A stretch of DNA of 64,000 bases from Massilia antarctica (GTDB taxonomy: Bacteria > Pseudomonadota > Gammaproteobacteria > Burkholderiales > Burkholderiaceae_D), in the NCBI RefSeq assembly GCF_015689335.1, contig NZ_CP065053.1, positions 3,906,001 through 3,970,000 on the forward strand, in the 5' to 3' direction. The position numbers were made by a program, and so were the translations under genes. Shown piece by piece: positions 1 through 6,899 of this stretch. Below the pieces are notes generated by a model that saw only the letters and a program-made list of their open reading frames with translations, ran no database searches and was not told where the DNA came from. Within the stretch, counting starts at the first letter, position 1; every line of letters starts with the position of its first letter.

Positions 1-847
1 CAAAGCGCAAGGCCAGCTGCTCGCCCGCCTGCGCGTGCAGGGCCACGCCCCAGCAGGTAGCCTGGGCCAGGGTGGCGCCGCGCGCCGCCAGTCCGGCGAT
101 GATGCCGGCCAGGGTGTCGCCGGAGCCGGAAATGGCCAGGCCCACGTTGCCGCCTTGGTGCTGCCAGGGGCCGCCTTGCGGCGCGCTGATCACGGTGCGC
201 GCGCCTTTCAAGGCCACCACTGCGTTCCAGGCCTGCGCCGCGTCCCTGGCAGCGCCGTCGGGGTCGGCCAGGATGTCTTCCTTGGGATTGCCGCTCAGGT
301 GCGCCATCTCGCCCGCATGCGGGGTCAGGATTACGGTCTCGGCAAAGCGGAACGGTGCGTTCTCGCCGTCGAGGTCGGGATTGGTCACGATGCCCATCGC
401 GTTGGCGTCGAGTACCACCTTGACGCCTTGCAGGCGCGGCAGCAAGGCGCGCACCAGTGCCGCCGTGGCCGCTTCATCCTGCATGCCAGGGCCGATCAGC
501 ACGGCGTCGACCTTGTCGGCCAGCGGGTCGAGCGCAGCCAGCGCATCGCGCTCGAAGCCGCCTTCGGCCGTTTCGCGCAAGCCGATCACGCGCGCTTCCG
601 GCATGGCCAGGGCCACCAGTTGCGCCACGCTGGCGCCGGTGGCGATGGTCAGCTTGCCGGCGCCGGCGCGCAAGGCCGCGGTGGCCGCCAGGATCACGGC
701 ACCCGGCATTTCGCACGAACCGCCCAGGATCAGCACGTGGCCGCGCCGTTCCTTGTCGCCTTCGGCGGGCGGCATGGGCAGCGGCCAGGCGCGCAGGGCG
801 GCGCTGTCGATGGTGATCATGTGGGTGCTGGCGAGCGGCATGTCCAT
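1..847 (-). CDS. nnrD: ADP-dependent NAD(P)H-hydrate dehydratase, 3' end outside window
   Basis: The enzyme repairs damaged nicotinamide cofactor by dehydrating S-NAD(P)H hydrate at the expense of ADP; it is a ribokinase-fold cytosolic protein. Translating the minus strand from ATG 847 gives an open frame to base 1 (282 codons). An early HVLILGGS strand-turn (about residues 37-44) is followed by AALRAGAGK, and near the C-terminal end stands GSGDTLAGIIAGL with the catalytic aspartate at about residue 244. These are the family signatures, and the family length (about 280-300 residues) means only a short tail is missing. A second in-frame ATG at 841 is possible. The gene lies 13 bp behind the histidine phosphatase stop, so the two are probably co-transcribed. 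No N-terminal epimerase domain is fused here, unlike in E. coli Nnr. Confidence 0.88.
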   Translation of the reverse strand, partial: MDMPLASTHMITIDSAALRAWPLPMPPAEGDKERRGHVLILGGSCEMPGAVILAATAALRAGAGKLTIATGASVAQLVALAMPEARVIGLRETAEGGFERDALAALDPLADKVDAVLIGPGMQDEAATAALVRALLPRLQGVKVVLDANAMGIVTNPDLDGENAPFRFAETVILTPHAGEMAHLSGNPKEDILADPDGAARDAAQAWNAVVALKGARTVISAPQGGPWQHQGGNVGLAISGSGDTLAGIIAGLAARGATLAQATCWGVALHAQAGEQLALRF

Positions 848-860
848 GGGACCGGCGCGC

Positions 861-1625
861 CTACGCTTTCGGAGCAGCGGGCACATCTTTTTGAGCCGTG
901 ACCGGCGTGCCTGCCGCTTCCAGGGGAGCGACGAAATTAGTCAGTTGCAAGCCGAGCTTGCCGTGCTTGCCCTGGGTGGGATCGAAGCTGTACGAAGTCA
1001 CCGAGCAGTTCGGCACGTCGGCGGCCCGGTCGAAGGCGAGGATGGCCGCTTCGTCGAGCCGCTCGAACAGGTAGCGCAAGCAGTTGACCGTGACCTGGTG
1101 GCCGACGATCAGCACGCGCTCCTTGCAGAATTCGCGGGTGATGGTGTCGATGATGCTGCGCAGGCGCAAGATCACATCGCACCAGCTTTCGCCGCCGGGC
1201 GGGCGGAAGTAGAACTTGCCCACGTGCTGGCGCTGCTCGTACAGCTCCGGATATTGATGCTCGATGCCGAGCACGGTGAGGCGGTCGAGGATGCCGAATT
1301 CCTTTTCGCGCAGGCGCTCGTCCACCTGCACCGCCATCAGGCTGCCTGGTCCGAGTTGTTCCATGATGATGCGGGCGGTCTCGGCCGCGCGGACGTAGGG
1401 GGAATGCAGCACCACGTTCGGCCGCTGGTCTTGCGGCATGGCCGCGAACCAGGTGGCCAGCGCGCGCGCCTGTTCGGCGCCGAGCGGGGAGAGCGGCACG
1501 TCGACATCGCGCTCGGCGATATCGATATGCAGGCCGGCCGCCGCTTCAGCCGCGTCGCGCGCCACGTTACCGGCGCTTTGTCCGTGCCTGACCAGCCAGA
1601 TCTGTTGGGGCCACTTTTGTTCCAT
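861..1625 (-). CDS. histidine phosphatase superfamily protein (phosphoglycerate mutase-like)
   Basis: This 254-residue cytosolic protein begins with the RHG phosphohistidine motif: WLVRHGQSAGN with R13 and H14, where H14 is the predicted nucleophile. Further family features are the SPYVRAAETARI segment carrying the second phosphate-binding arginine, the acid/base region ERLREKEFG, and the late GHQVTVNCLRYL histidine. Members remove phosphate from sugars, small metabolites or proteins, and the sequence does not tell which. About 93 bp separate it from the symporter stop upstream on the same strand, and nnrD follows 13 bp downstream. The last 20 residues are rich in Ala/Pro/Lys and look disordered. 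The family assignment is firm and the substrate is unknown. Confidence 0.85.
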   Translation of the reverse strand: MEQKWPQQIWLVRHGQSAGNVARDAAEAAAGLHIDIAERDVDVPLSPLGAEQARALATWFAAMPQDQRPNVVLHSPYVRAAETARIIMEQLGPGSLMAVQVDERLREKEFGILDRLTVLGIEHQYPELYEQRQHVGKFYFRPPGGESWCDVILRLRSIIDTITREFCKERVLIVGHQVTVNCLRYLFERLDEAAILAFDRAADVPNCSVTSYSFDPTQGKHGKLGLQLTNFVAPLEAAGTPVTAQKDVPAAPKA

Positions 1626-1718
1626 CGATTCGCCTGCCGTTGAAATGTTGACGCGACGTCATCATAGACGGATTCGGCGGGAGATCAGCGCACGATACAA
1701 CCAGTTGTAGCATATGGT

Positions 1719-3125
1719 TTACGCCGCTTTCTCGTCGGCATCGAGATTGAGCGCGGTGTCGCTGTTGAAGATGGCCATGTCGGTCTGGCCCAGCACGCGG
1801 CTGGTGACCGTGCCGGCCGTAATCGAGCCGCTGACGTTGAGCGCGGTGCGGCCCATGTCGATCAAAGGCTCGATGGAAATGAGCAAGCCTGCCAGGGCCA
1901 CCGGCAAGTCCATCGCCGACAGCACGATCAGGGCCGCGAAGGTGGCGCCGCCGCCCACGCCCGCCACGCCGACCGAGCCGACCGTGATGATGGCGATCAG
2001 CGGCGCGATAAAGCCGAAGGTCATCGGGTCGATGCCGACCGTGGGCGCGATCATCACCGCCAGCATGGCCGGGTAGATGCCGGCGCAGCCATTCTGGCCG
2101 ATGGTCGAGCCGAACGAGGCGGCGAAGTTGGCGATGCCTTCGGGTGTGCCGAGGCGGGTGGTCTGGGTCTGCACCGACATCGGGATCGAGCCGGCGCTGG
2201 TGCGCGAGGTGAACGCGAAGGCTAGCACCGGGAAGATTTTCTTCACGTAGCGCGCCGCGTTCAGGCCGGAGGCGCTGATCAGCAGCAAATGCACGCAGAA
2301 CATCAGCAGCAGGGCGCTATAGGAGGCCGTGACAAAACTGATCAGCTTGACGATGCTGTCCAGGCTGGATGCCGCCACGACCTGGGTCATCAGCGCGAAC
2401 ACGCCGAACGGGGTCAGGCGCAGCACCAGGGTCACCATGCGCATGATGATGGCATGCGCGACTTTGATGAAGCGCTCGAAGGCGTCGAAACTATCCGGCT
2501 GTTTGGCCGCAATGCCGGTCGCCGACATCCCCACGAAAATCGAGAACAGCACCACCGCGATGGTCGAGGTCTTGCGCGCGCCGGTCATGTCGAGGAAGGG
2601 ATTGGCGGGAATGAAGCTGATGATCATGCTGGGCAGCGAGATTGCCTGGGCCGTGTTCAGGTTCCCCTTCAGATAGTCGCCGCGCGCCACTTCGGCCGCG
2701 CTGGCGGTCAGGCCCACGGCGGTCAAGCCGAACAGCTTGGCCATCAGGATGCCGATGCCGGCCGCCACCATGGTGGTGAGCATCAAGGTGCCGATGGTCA
2801 GCGCGCTGATCTTGCCCAGGGACGAGGCATCGCGCAGCTTGAGGATGGCGGCGATGATCGACACCATGATCAGCGGCATCACAATCATTTGCAGCAGCTT
2901 GACGTAGCCGGTGCCGACGATGTCCAGGTAGGCGTTGGTGTCGGCAATGACGGGTGAGGCCGCGCCATACATCAGCTGGAAAGCCGCTCCCAGCAGCACG
3001 CCCACGCCCAAGCCGGTAAATACGCGCTTGGTGAACGAGGCATGCGCCTCCTGCATCTTATAGAGGAGAAAGCACACGCCCAGCGCGACGGCAAGGTTCA
3101 GGAGCAACGGAAAATTCAGGGTCAT
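1719..3125 (-). CDS. tcyP: L-cystine / dicarboxylate-amino-acid:cation symporter (DAACS family, TcyP-like)
   Basis: A 468-residue inner-membrane secondary transporter of the glutamate/dicarboxylate:cation symporter fold. The N-terminus (MTLNFPLLLNLAVAL, then LYKMQEAHASFTKRVFTGLG) and the block GYVKLLQMIVMPLIMVSII resemble the cystine uptake protein TcyP/YdjN more than GltP or DctA. The re-entrant-loop regions carry SRTSAGSIPMSV and FGSTIGQNGCAGIYPA, the substrate/cation site of this family. About 8-10 hydrophobic segments are visible. A longer open frame reaches 3269, but the ATG at 3125 has AGAGG just upstream and begins where the family begins. Cystine is inferred from family resemblance; a dicarboxylate substrate is not excluded. 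Confidence 0.85.
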   Translation of the reverse strand: MTLNFPLLLNLAVALGVCFLLYKMQEAHASFTKRVFTGLGVGVLLGAAFQLMYGAASPVIADTNAYLDIVGTGYVKLLQMIVMPLIMVSIIAAILKLRDASSLGKISALTIGTLMLTTMVAAGIGILMAKLFGLTAVGLTASAAEVARGDYLKGNLNTAQAISLPSMIISFIPANPFLDMTGARKTSTIAVVLFSIFVGMSATGIAAKQPDSFDAFERFIKVAHAIIMRMVTLVLRLTPFGVFALMTQVVAASSLDSIVKLISFVTASYSALLLMFCVHLLLISASGLNAARYVKKIFPVLAFAFTSRTSAGSIPMSVQTQTTRLGTPEGIANFAASFGSTIGQNGCAGIYPAMLAVMIAPTVGIDPMTFGFIAPLIAIITVGSVGVAGVGGGATFAALIVLSAMDLPVALAGLLISIEPLIDMGRTALNVSGSITAGTVTSRVLGQTDMAIFNSDTALNLDADEKAA

Positions 3126-3319
3126 GCGGGCCTCTTGAGTGGGCGCTGCGCGCGGACGCTTCGCGGCGGCAATATAGCGGACCATTCTAACCATAATCGT
3201 GCTGTACTGCACACCAGCCCGTCCGTCGTTTGAATGACTTCCGACGGTCCGCTGCCCGTACCCCGTCACAGAGGCGGCATTCCCGACGCGGCGCGCATCA
3301 GCGGGAACCGGGCCAGTTA

Positions 3320-3383
3320 TTGCTACTCGCAGTATCAGTTCGATACCAGATTCGCTGGTTTCATTGGTTTCATTGGTTTCACT
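3320..3383 (+). promoter_or_regulatory. candidate promoter and 9-bp direct-repeat operator of the RES/antitoxin operon
   Basis: Three consecutive 9-bp units GGTTTCATT, GGTTTCATT, GGTTTCACT occupy 3357-3383, some 50-75 bp before the antitoxin start. A weak sigma70-like pair (TTGCTA at 3320, GATACC at 3342) lies just upstream, so the repeats would overlap the transcription start. Direct repeats in this position are typical of operators bound by the antitoxin for autoregulation. The repeats are seen directly; promoter and operator roles are inferred. The rest of the 307-bp divergent gap (3126-3432) shows no gene I can support. Confidence 0.45.
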
Positions 3384-3432
3384 CGCGCGAAAACCGGCGT
3401 ATCATCCCCCCATCGACAATGAAAGGTGCATC

Positions 3433-4173
3433 ATGGCGACCGCAACAAAGAAGCAACCATCCGGTTCTGCAACGGAATCGGACCGACCCGGACTGGGCGG
3501 CAACTGGATCGACAAGATCGAGCAGGTGGGTGATCTAGGCAAAGGCTACGTGCTGCTGAAGCTCAATACCCCTCGCAAGGGCGAGAAATCGAGCTCCGGA
3601 CCACATGCCCTCGCAGAAACGGGCGCGGCCACGACGATGCCGCCGAGCGTCAAACGATTTACGCCAGGACAACTCGAGAAACTGATCAAATCCTTTTCGG
3701 CCGATCTGGGCATTGTGCCAGCGGTGGGCGTAGTGCGCGCGTCACCCTCGGCACCGAAAGGGAATCGAACTCCCGGCGAGAACGATCAATTCATGAACGA
3801 CTTGCGAGCGCAGGAAGTTGCTAACAGAAAGCGTGACTTTAACGAAGGCCTGTTGCTCACCTCCACGGTGCTGGCCGTACGGCTGCAAATGAGCACGCAA
3901 GCGCTGGGAAAGGCCGTTCAGAGCAAGCGCATGTTTACTCTGGACGGGCCCTCGGGGCGCAAGGTGTATCCGGCATTTTTTGCCGATCCGCGCTGCAATC
4001 GCGAACACATTGAACGCGTATGCCAGGCGCTGGGGGAATGGCCCGGCCCGAGCAAGTGGGAATTTTTCACCTCTCCCAGGGAATCGCTCAACGGCTTGAC
4101 CCCGATCGCGGCGTTGGCGCGGGGTGAGCTCGCCCAAGTCCTGCGCGCGGCCGCTGCCTTTAAAGAACGCTAA
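3433..4173 (+). CDS. antitoxin of a RES-type toxin-antitoxin pair (MbcA/ParS/Xre toxin-binding C-terminus)
   Basis: A 246-residue protein directly upstream of a RES-domain toxin. The final third has the form expected of the MbcA/ParS/Xre toxin-binding domain: a helical segment followed by GLTPIAALARGELAQVLRAA ending three residues before the stop. The middle part (about 130-200) is a predicted helical, DNA-binding-like region; the first 100 residues are low in recognisable motifs. At about 246 residues it is longer than the usual 100-160 residue antitoxins of this class. ATG 3433 is preceded by AAAGG at suitable distance; the open frame extends to 3364 without a better start. The role is inferred mainly from gene order and the C-terminal motif: it would neutralise the downstream toxin and repress the operon. 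Confidence 0.7.
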   Translation: MATATKKQPSGSATESDRPGLGGNWIDKIEQVGDLGKGYVLLKLNTPRKGEKSSSGPHALAETGAATTMPPSVKRFTPGQLEKLIKSFSADLGIVPAVGVVRASPSAPKGNRTPGENDQFMNDLRAQEVANRKRDFNEGLLLTSTVLAVRLQMSTQALGKAVQSKRMFTLDGPSGRKVYPAFFADPRCNREHIERVCQALGEWPGPSKWEFFTSPRESLNGLTPIAALARGELAQVLRAAAAFKER

Positions 4174-4175
4174 CG

Positions 4176-4796
4176 TTGGGTACAAAATCACTAGCCGCGC
4201 CGCCCGCAATGCTGAGTACGGGCGCATTGACCACGGTATGCCTGGACCCATCGAAGCTCTATCGCATCGGCACCCACAACACGGGTGAACCGTATTTTCA
4301 ACACTCCGGAGCAAATCGCTTTGACGCACCTGGAGCCAAGTTGGCGCCGCCGGCGCCCGAGTATGACTCGTGCTACTTCGGATTGTCTTTGGACGTGGCA
4401 ATGGCCGAAACCATGCTGCATGACCTGTCGCCGATTAACGGGGCGTTTAAAATATCGACGTCCAGTCTGGAAGCCTTCTACTTGCTGCGCTTTAAGGGTG
4501 AGCCATTGGTGCTGGCCGACCTCACTGGCGTTGCTCTCAAACGGCTCGACGGTAACGCGGACCTGGCGGGTCACGACCCTCGGTATGACCGGACGCAGCG
4601 CTGGGCACTGGCGATATTTCAAAACCCGGCCATGGTCGACGGCTTCATCTACATGTCCCGCCATCTCAATTCCGAGAAGGCAGTGATGTTGTTCGACCGC
4701 GCCAAGCCGAAAATCAGTGTCAGGAAACCGGTGAAGCTGATTAAGGCCAGCGGCTTCCGGGCCGCTGCCACACGCTTCAATATTGTCGCCGCTTGA
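4176..4796 (+). CDS. RES domain-containing toxin (NAD+-targeting TA toxin)
   Basis: This 206-residue protein matches the RES family, whose known members degrade NAD+ or ADP-ribosylate host enzymes and arrest growth. The three name-giving residues are all present: arginine in KLYRIG, glutamate in AMAETMLHD and serine in FIYMSRH. Other family signatures are ANRFDAPG, CYFGLSLDVA, the tryptophan in QRWALAIFQN, and a terminal LFDRA. It starts three bases after the antitoxin stop, so it is translationally linked. The start is either TTG 4176 or ATG 4209; the domain begins after both. The catalytic triad is intact, so an active toxin is expected. Whether it hydrolyses NAD+ (Res/MbcT) or modifies a protein (ParT) cannot be read from the sequence. 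Confidence 0.85.
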   Translation: MGTKSLAAPPAMLSTGALTTVCLDPSKLYRIGTHNTGEPYFQHSGANRFDAPGAKLAPPAPEYDSCYFGLSLDVAMAETMLHDLSPINGAFKISTSSLEAFYLLRFKGEPLVLADLTGVALKRLDGNADLAGHDPRYDRTQRWALAIFQNPAMVDGFIYMSRHLNSEKAVMLFDRAKPKISVRKPVKLIKASGFRAAATRFNIVAA

Positions 4797-4949
4797 AACA
4801 CAGCAGGGTGTCCGTTTGGCCGCAGCGCGACAGTTTTCTGCAAGGCTATGGCTGAGGGAAGCGCAAGTGCTCATCTAAGAGCCGGTCCGGGACGTCACGG
4901 AAGACCCTGCGTCGTGATCGTCGATGGGCCGGCGCCCAGCTTCGCCTCC

Positions 4950-4970
4950 CTAGCCTGAATTTTGCATAAA
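4950..4970 (+). repeat. left target duplication (CTAG) and left terminal inverted repeat
   Basis: CTAG at 4950-4953 is followed by the 17-bp left end 4954-4970. It pairs with the right end at 6604-6620 with two mismatches. Confidence 0.85.
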
Positions 4971-6620
4971 AAAGGGCAAGAATGCCGTAAGTGATTGATA
5001 GAATGGGAGTTATCTAGAAACCTACCCTGTCAACAAAAACGCCACCTTGCCCGACATGAATTCTACCCCAGAGCAGCTCCGTTTTGCATCCATTCCCGCG
5101 CACAGCGTCCGCGCCGATTTCGCCGGTGGGGGTTTGTCGTCCGATCTCGGTCCAGTTTTGCTGCGCGGAGTCGACCTCCAGATTGGCTTGACCAAGCGCC
5201 TCGCTGCGGCCTTGCCTGACCGCCGTCATCAGAGTTACGTCAGCCATTCGTATCACGATCTTCTGACACAGCGCATCTACCAGATCGGCTGCGGTTACGA
5301 AGACGGCAATGACGCGAACAGCCTGCGCCACGACCCGATGTTCAAACTTGGCGCGGCCCGTTTGCCGTTCGACGACGAGGCCGCGCTGGCGTCCGGGGCG
5401 ACGATCTCGCGCTTCGAACATGCGGCCAGTCGCCAGGACATCTACCGCGTCAGCGAAGCGCTCGTGGAACAGTTCATCGCCAGCTTTTCCAGCCCGCCAA
5501 AGAGCTTGATTCTCGACCTGGATCACTCCGAGGATGCGTGCTACGGCCAGCAGCCGCTGGCGTTCTACAACCACCACTATGGTTCGACCTGCTACTTGCC
5601 GCTGATGATTTTCGACGGCCAGTCGGGCGGCTTGATCGCGGCGGTGCTGCGGCCCGGAAGGCGACCATTTGGCGAAGAGAACGCGATGATCATGCGGCGC
5701 GTTCTGACGCGGATTCGTCAGCACTTCCCCGCTACTCATATTCTCGTACGTGGCGACGGACATTTTAGCGGGCCTGAATTAATGAGCCTGATCGACAGCA
5801 TGTCGAACGTGGACTTCATTTTTGGTTTCGCCTGCAACCCCAAGCTCCTTGCGATGGCCGAGCCGACCAGACTTCGCGCCATTGACCGGTGGGTGGCTGC
5901 ACAATCGCAGGACGTGGTGCCCAATGCGGTGCGTCTGTTCGACGAATTTGCTTACCAGGCGCGTTCTTGGCCGAGAGCCTGGCGCGTGTTGCTCAAGGCC
6001 GAGGTCATGGCCCTTGGCGAGAACACGCGCTTCATCGTCACCTCGCTGCCAGGACTCGATGCCGGCATGTTGTACGAGGATATCTATTGCGCGCGCGGTC
6101 AGGCCGAAAACTATATCAAGCATCTCAAGGATGACCTCGCCGCCGACCGTACCTCCTGCACCAGCTTTCTCGCCAATTGCATGCGCCTGTTGCTGCACGC
6201 GGCGGCCTACATCCTGCACCAGCAACTGCGCACCGAAGGGCTGCGGCATACCGCGCTGTCGCAGGCGCAGCCATCAACGGTCATTTCCAAACTGTTCAAA
6301 ATCGCCGTGCAGGTCAGGCAGTGCAAGAACAAGATCGTTCTACATTTACCAAGTGCCTGTCCAGTCAGAGATCTGCTGCAGACGTTGACCGAAAGACTGT
6401 ATTTGGCAACGCCCGCCAAGTCCTTGAACTCGTCCTGAGTAAGACACGTCCGGTCTGCCGAGAATTGACCACTCCGTCGCCAACATCAACCTCATACCGC
6501 TGCATTTGATATGCCGATTGATCGGGTAGGCGGGCTATTGCCCGCGACATCGTGATCGTCACCGAGAAGCTCATGGATCGCCGAACCGGCACTGCGGCAG
6601 CAGTTTATGAAACATTCAGG
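4954..6620 (+). mobile_element. IS1380-family insertion sequence, complete (about 1,667 bp)
   Basis: The element is bounded by imperfect inverted repeats: left end 4954-4970 reads CCTGAATTTTGCATAAA and the right end 6604-6620, reverse-complemented, reads CCTGAATGTTTCATAAA (15 of 17 identical). The tetranucleotide CTAG directly flanks both ends (4950-4953 and 6621-6624), as expected for a short target duplication. One transposase gene fills the inside, leaving about 100 bp at the left and 180 bp at the right non-coding. Length, ends and transposase agree with the IS1380 family. All parts look intact, which suggests recent insertion. It sits between the toxin operon and the alpha-2-macroglobulin operon, with no gene recognisably split by it. 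Confidence 0.9.
5056..6438 (+). CDS. IS1380-family DDE transposase
   Basis: The 460-residue transposase cuts and pastes its own element. The catalytic acidic residues are recognisable in the expected context: the first aspartate in SLILDLDHSED (D154, with D156 nearby), the second in LVRGDGHFSG (D234), and the glutamate in ARGQAENYIKHLKDDL (E351). The spacing and the N-terminal block ADFAGGGLSSDLG are characteristic of IS1380. The frame is uninterrupted, so the enzyme is probably functional. Start is taken at ATG 5056; a TTG at 5047 is in frame, and no clear ribosome-binding site supports either. The gene lies wholly inside the inverted repeats at 4954 and 6620. Confidence 0.93.
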   Translation: MNSTPEQLRFASIPAHSVRADFAGGGLSSDLGPVLLRGVDLQIGLTKRLAAALPDRRHQSYVSHSYHDLLTQRIYQIGCGYEDGNDANSLRHDPMFKLGAARLPFDDEAALASGATISRFEHAASRQDIYRVSEALVEQFIASFSSPPKSLILDLDHSEDACYGQQPLAFYNHHYGSTCYLPLMIFDGQSGGLIAAVLRPGRRPFGEENAMIMRRVLTRIRQHFPATHILVRGDGHFSGPELMSLIDSMSNVDFIFGFACNPKLLAMAEPTRLRAIDRWVAAQSQDVVPNAVRLFDEFAYQARSWPRAWRVLLKAEVMALGENTRFIVTSLPGLDAGMLYEDIYCARGQAENYIKHLKDDLAADRTSCTSFLANCMRLLLHAAAYILHQQLRTEGLRHTALSQAQPSTVISKLFKIAVQVRQCKNKIVLHLPSACPVRDLLQTLTERLYLATPAKSLNSS

Positions 6621-6624
6621 CTAG
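6604..6624 (+). repeat. right terminal inverted repeat and right target duplication (CTAG)
   Basis: TTTATGAAACATTCAGG at 6604-6620 is the imperfect reverse complement of the left end, and is followed by CTAG at 6621-6624. CTAG is itself a palindrome, so a 4-bp duplication and a palindromic target preference cannot be told apart from one copy. Confidence 0.85.
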
Positions 6625-6790
6625 GGCGCCGTTCGCTTGCCTGCTGTGGCCTGCGTTGTATCTGCCCTGAGCCATGGCATCCTGACAGGCCCGCATCGAC
6701 GCGAACGACGGGAGAAGTGGGTGATAGCGGCGTGACGATACTTGATCTCTCCCGGCATCCGTCATGGCGCGTATCAAAAGAGTAATATTG

Positions 6791-6819
6791 TTGACAGGCC
6801 CGGGGATGTTTGCAACACT
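6791..6819 (+). promoter_or_regulatory. candidate promoter of the alpha-2-macroglobulin/pbpC operon
   Basis: A perfect -35 hexamer TTGACA stands at 6791-6796, followed after 17 bp by a weak -10 (AACACT at 6814-6819), about 80 bp before the ATG at 6900. The position fits; the -10 is poor, so this is a suggestion. The gap 6621-6899 otherwise shows no gene I can support. Confidence 0.35.
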
Positions 6820-6899
6820 CGCCGCCTGTCTTGATTCCCGCCAAGCCTGCCCGCGCCGTGCGGCCCCAAGCTTGGCTACCGCCCCTCCTGGAGAAACCC

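Noticed and set aside
72..1643. Plus-strand open frame of 523 codons
   Set aside because: It lies antisense to nnrD and the histidine phosphatase, both of which have clear motifs.
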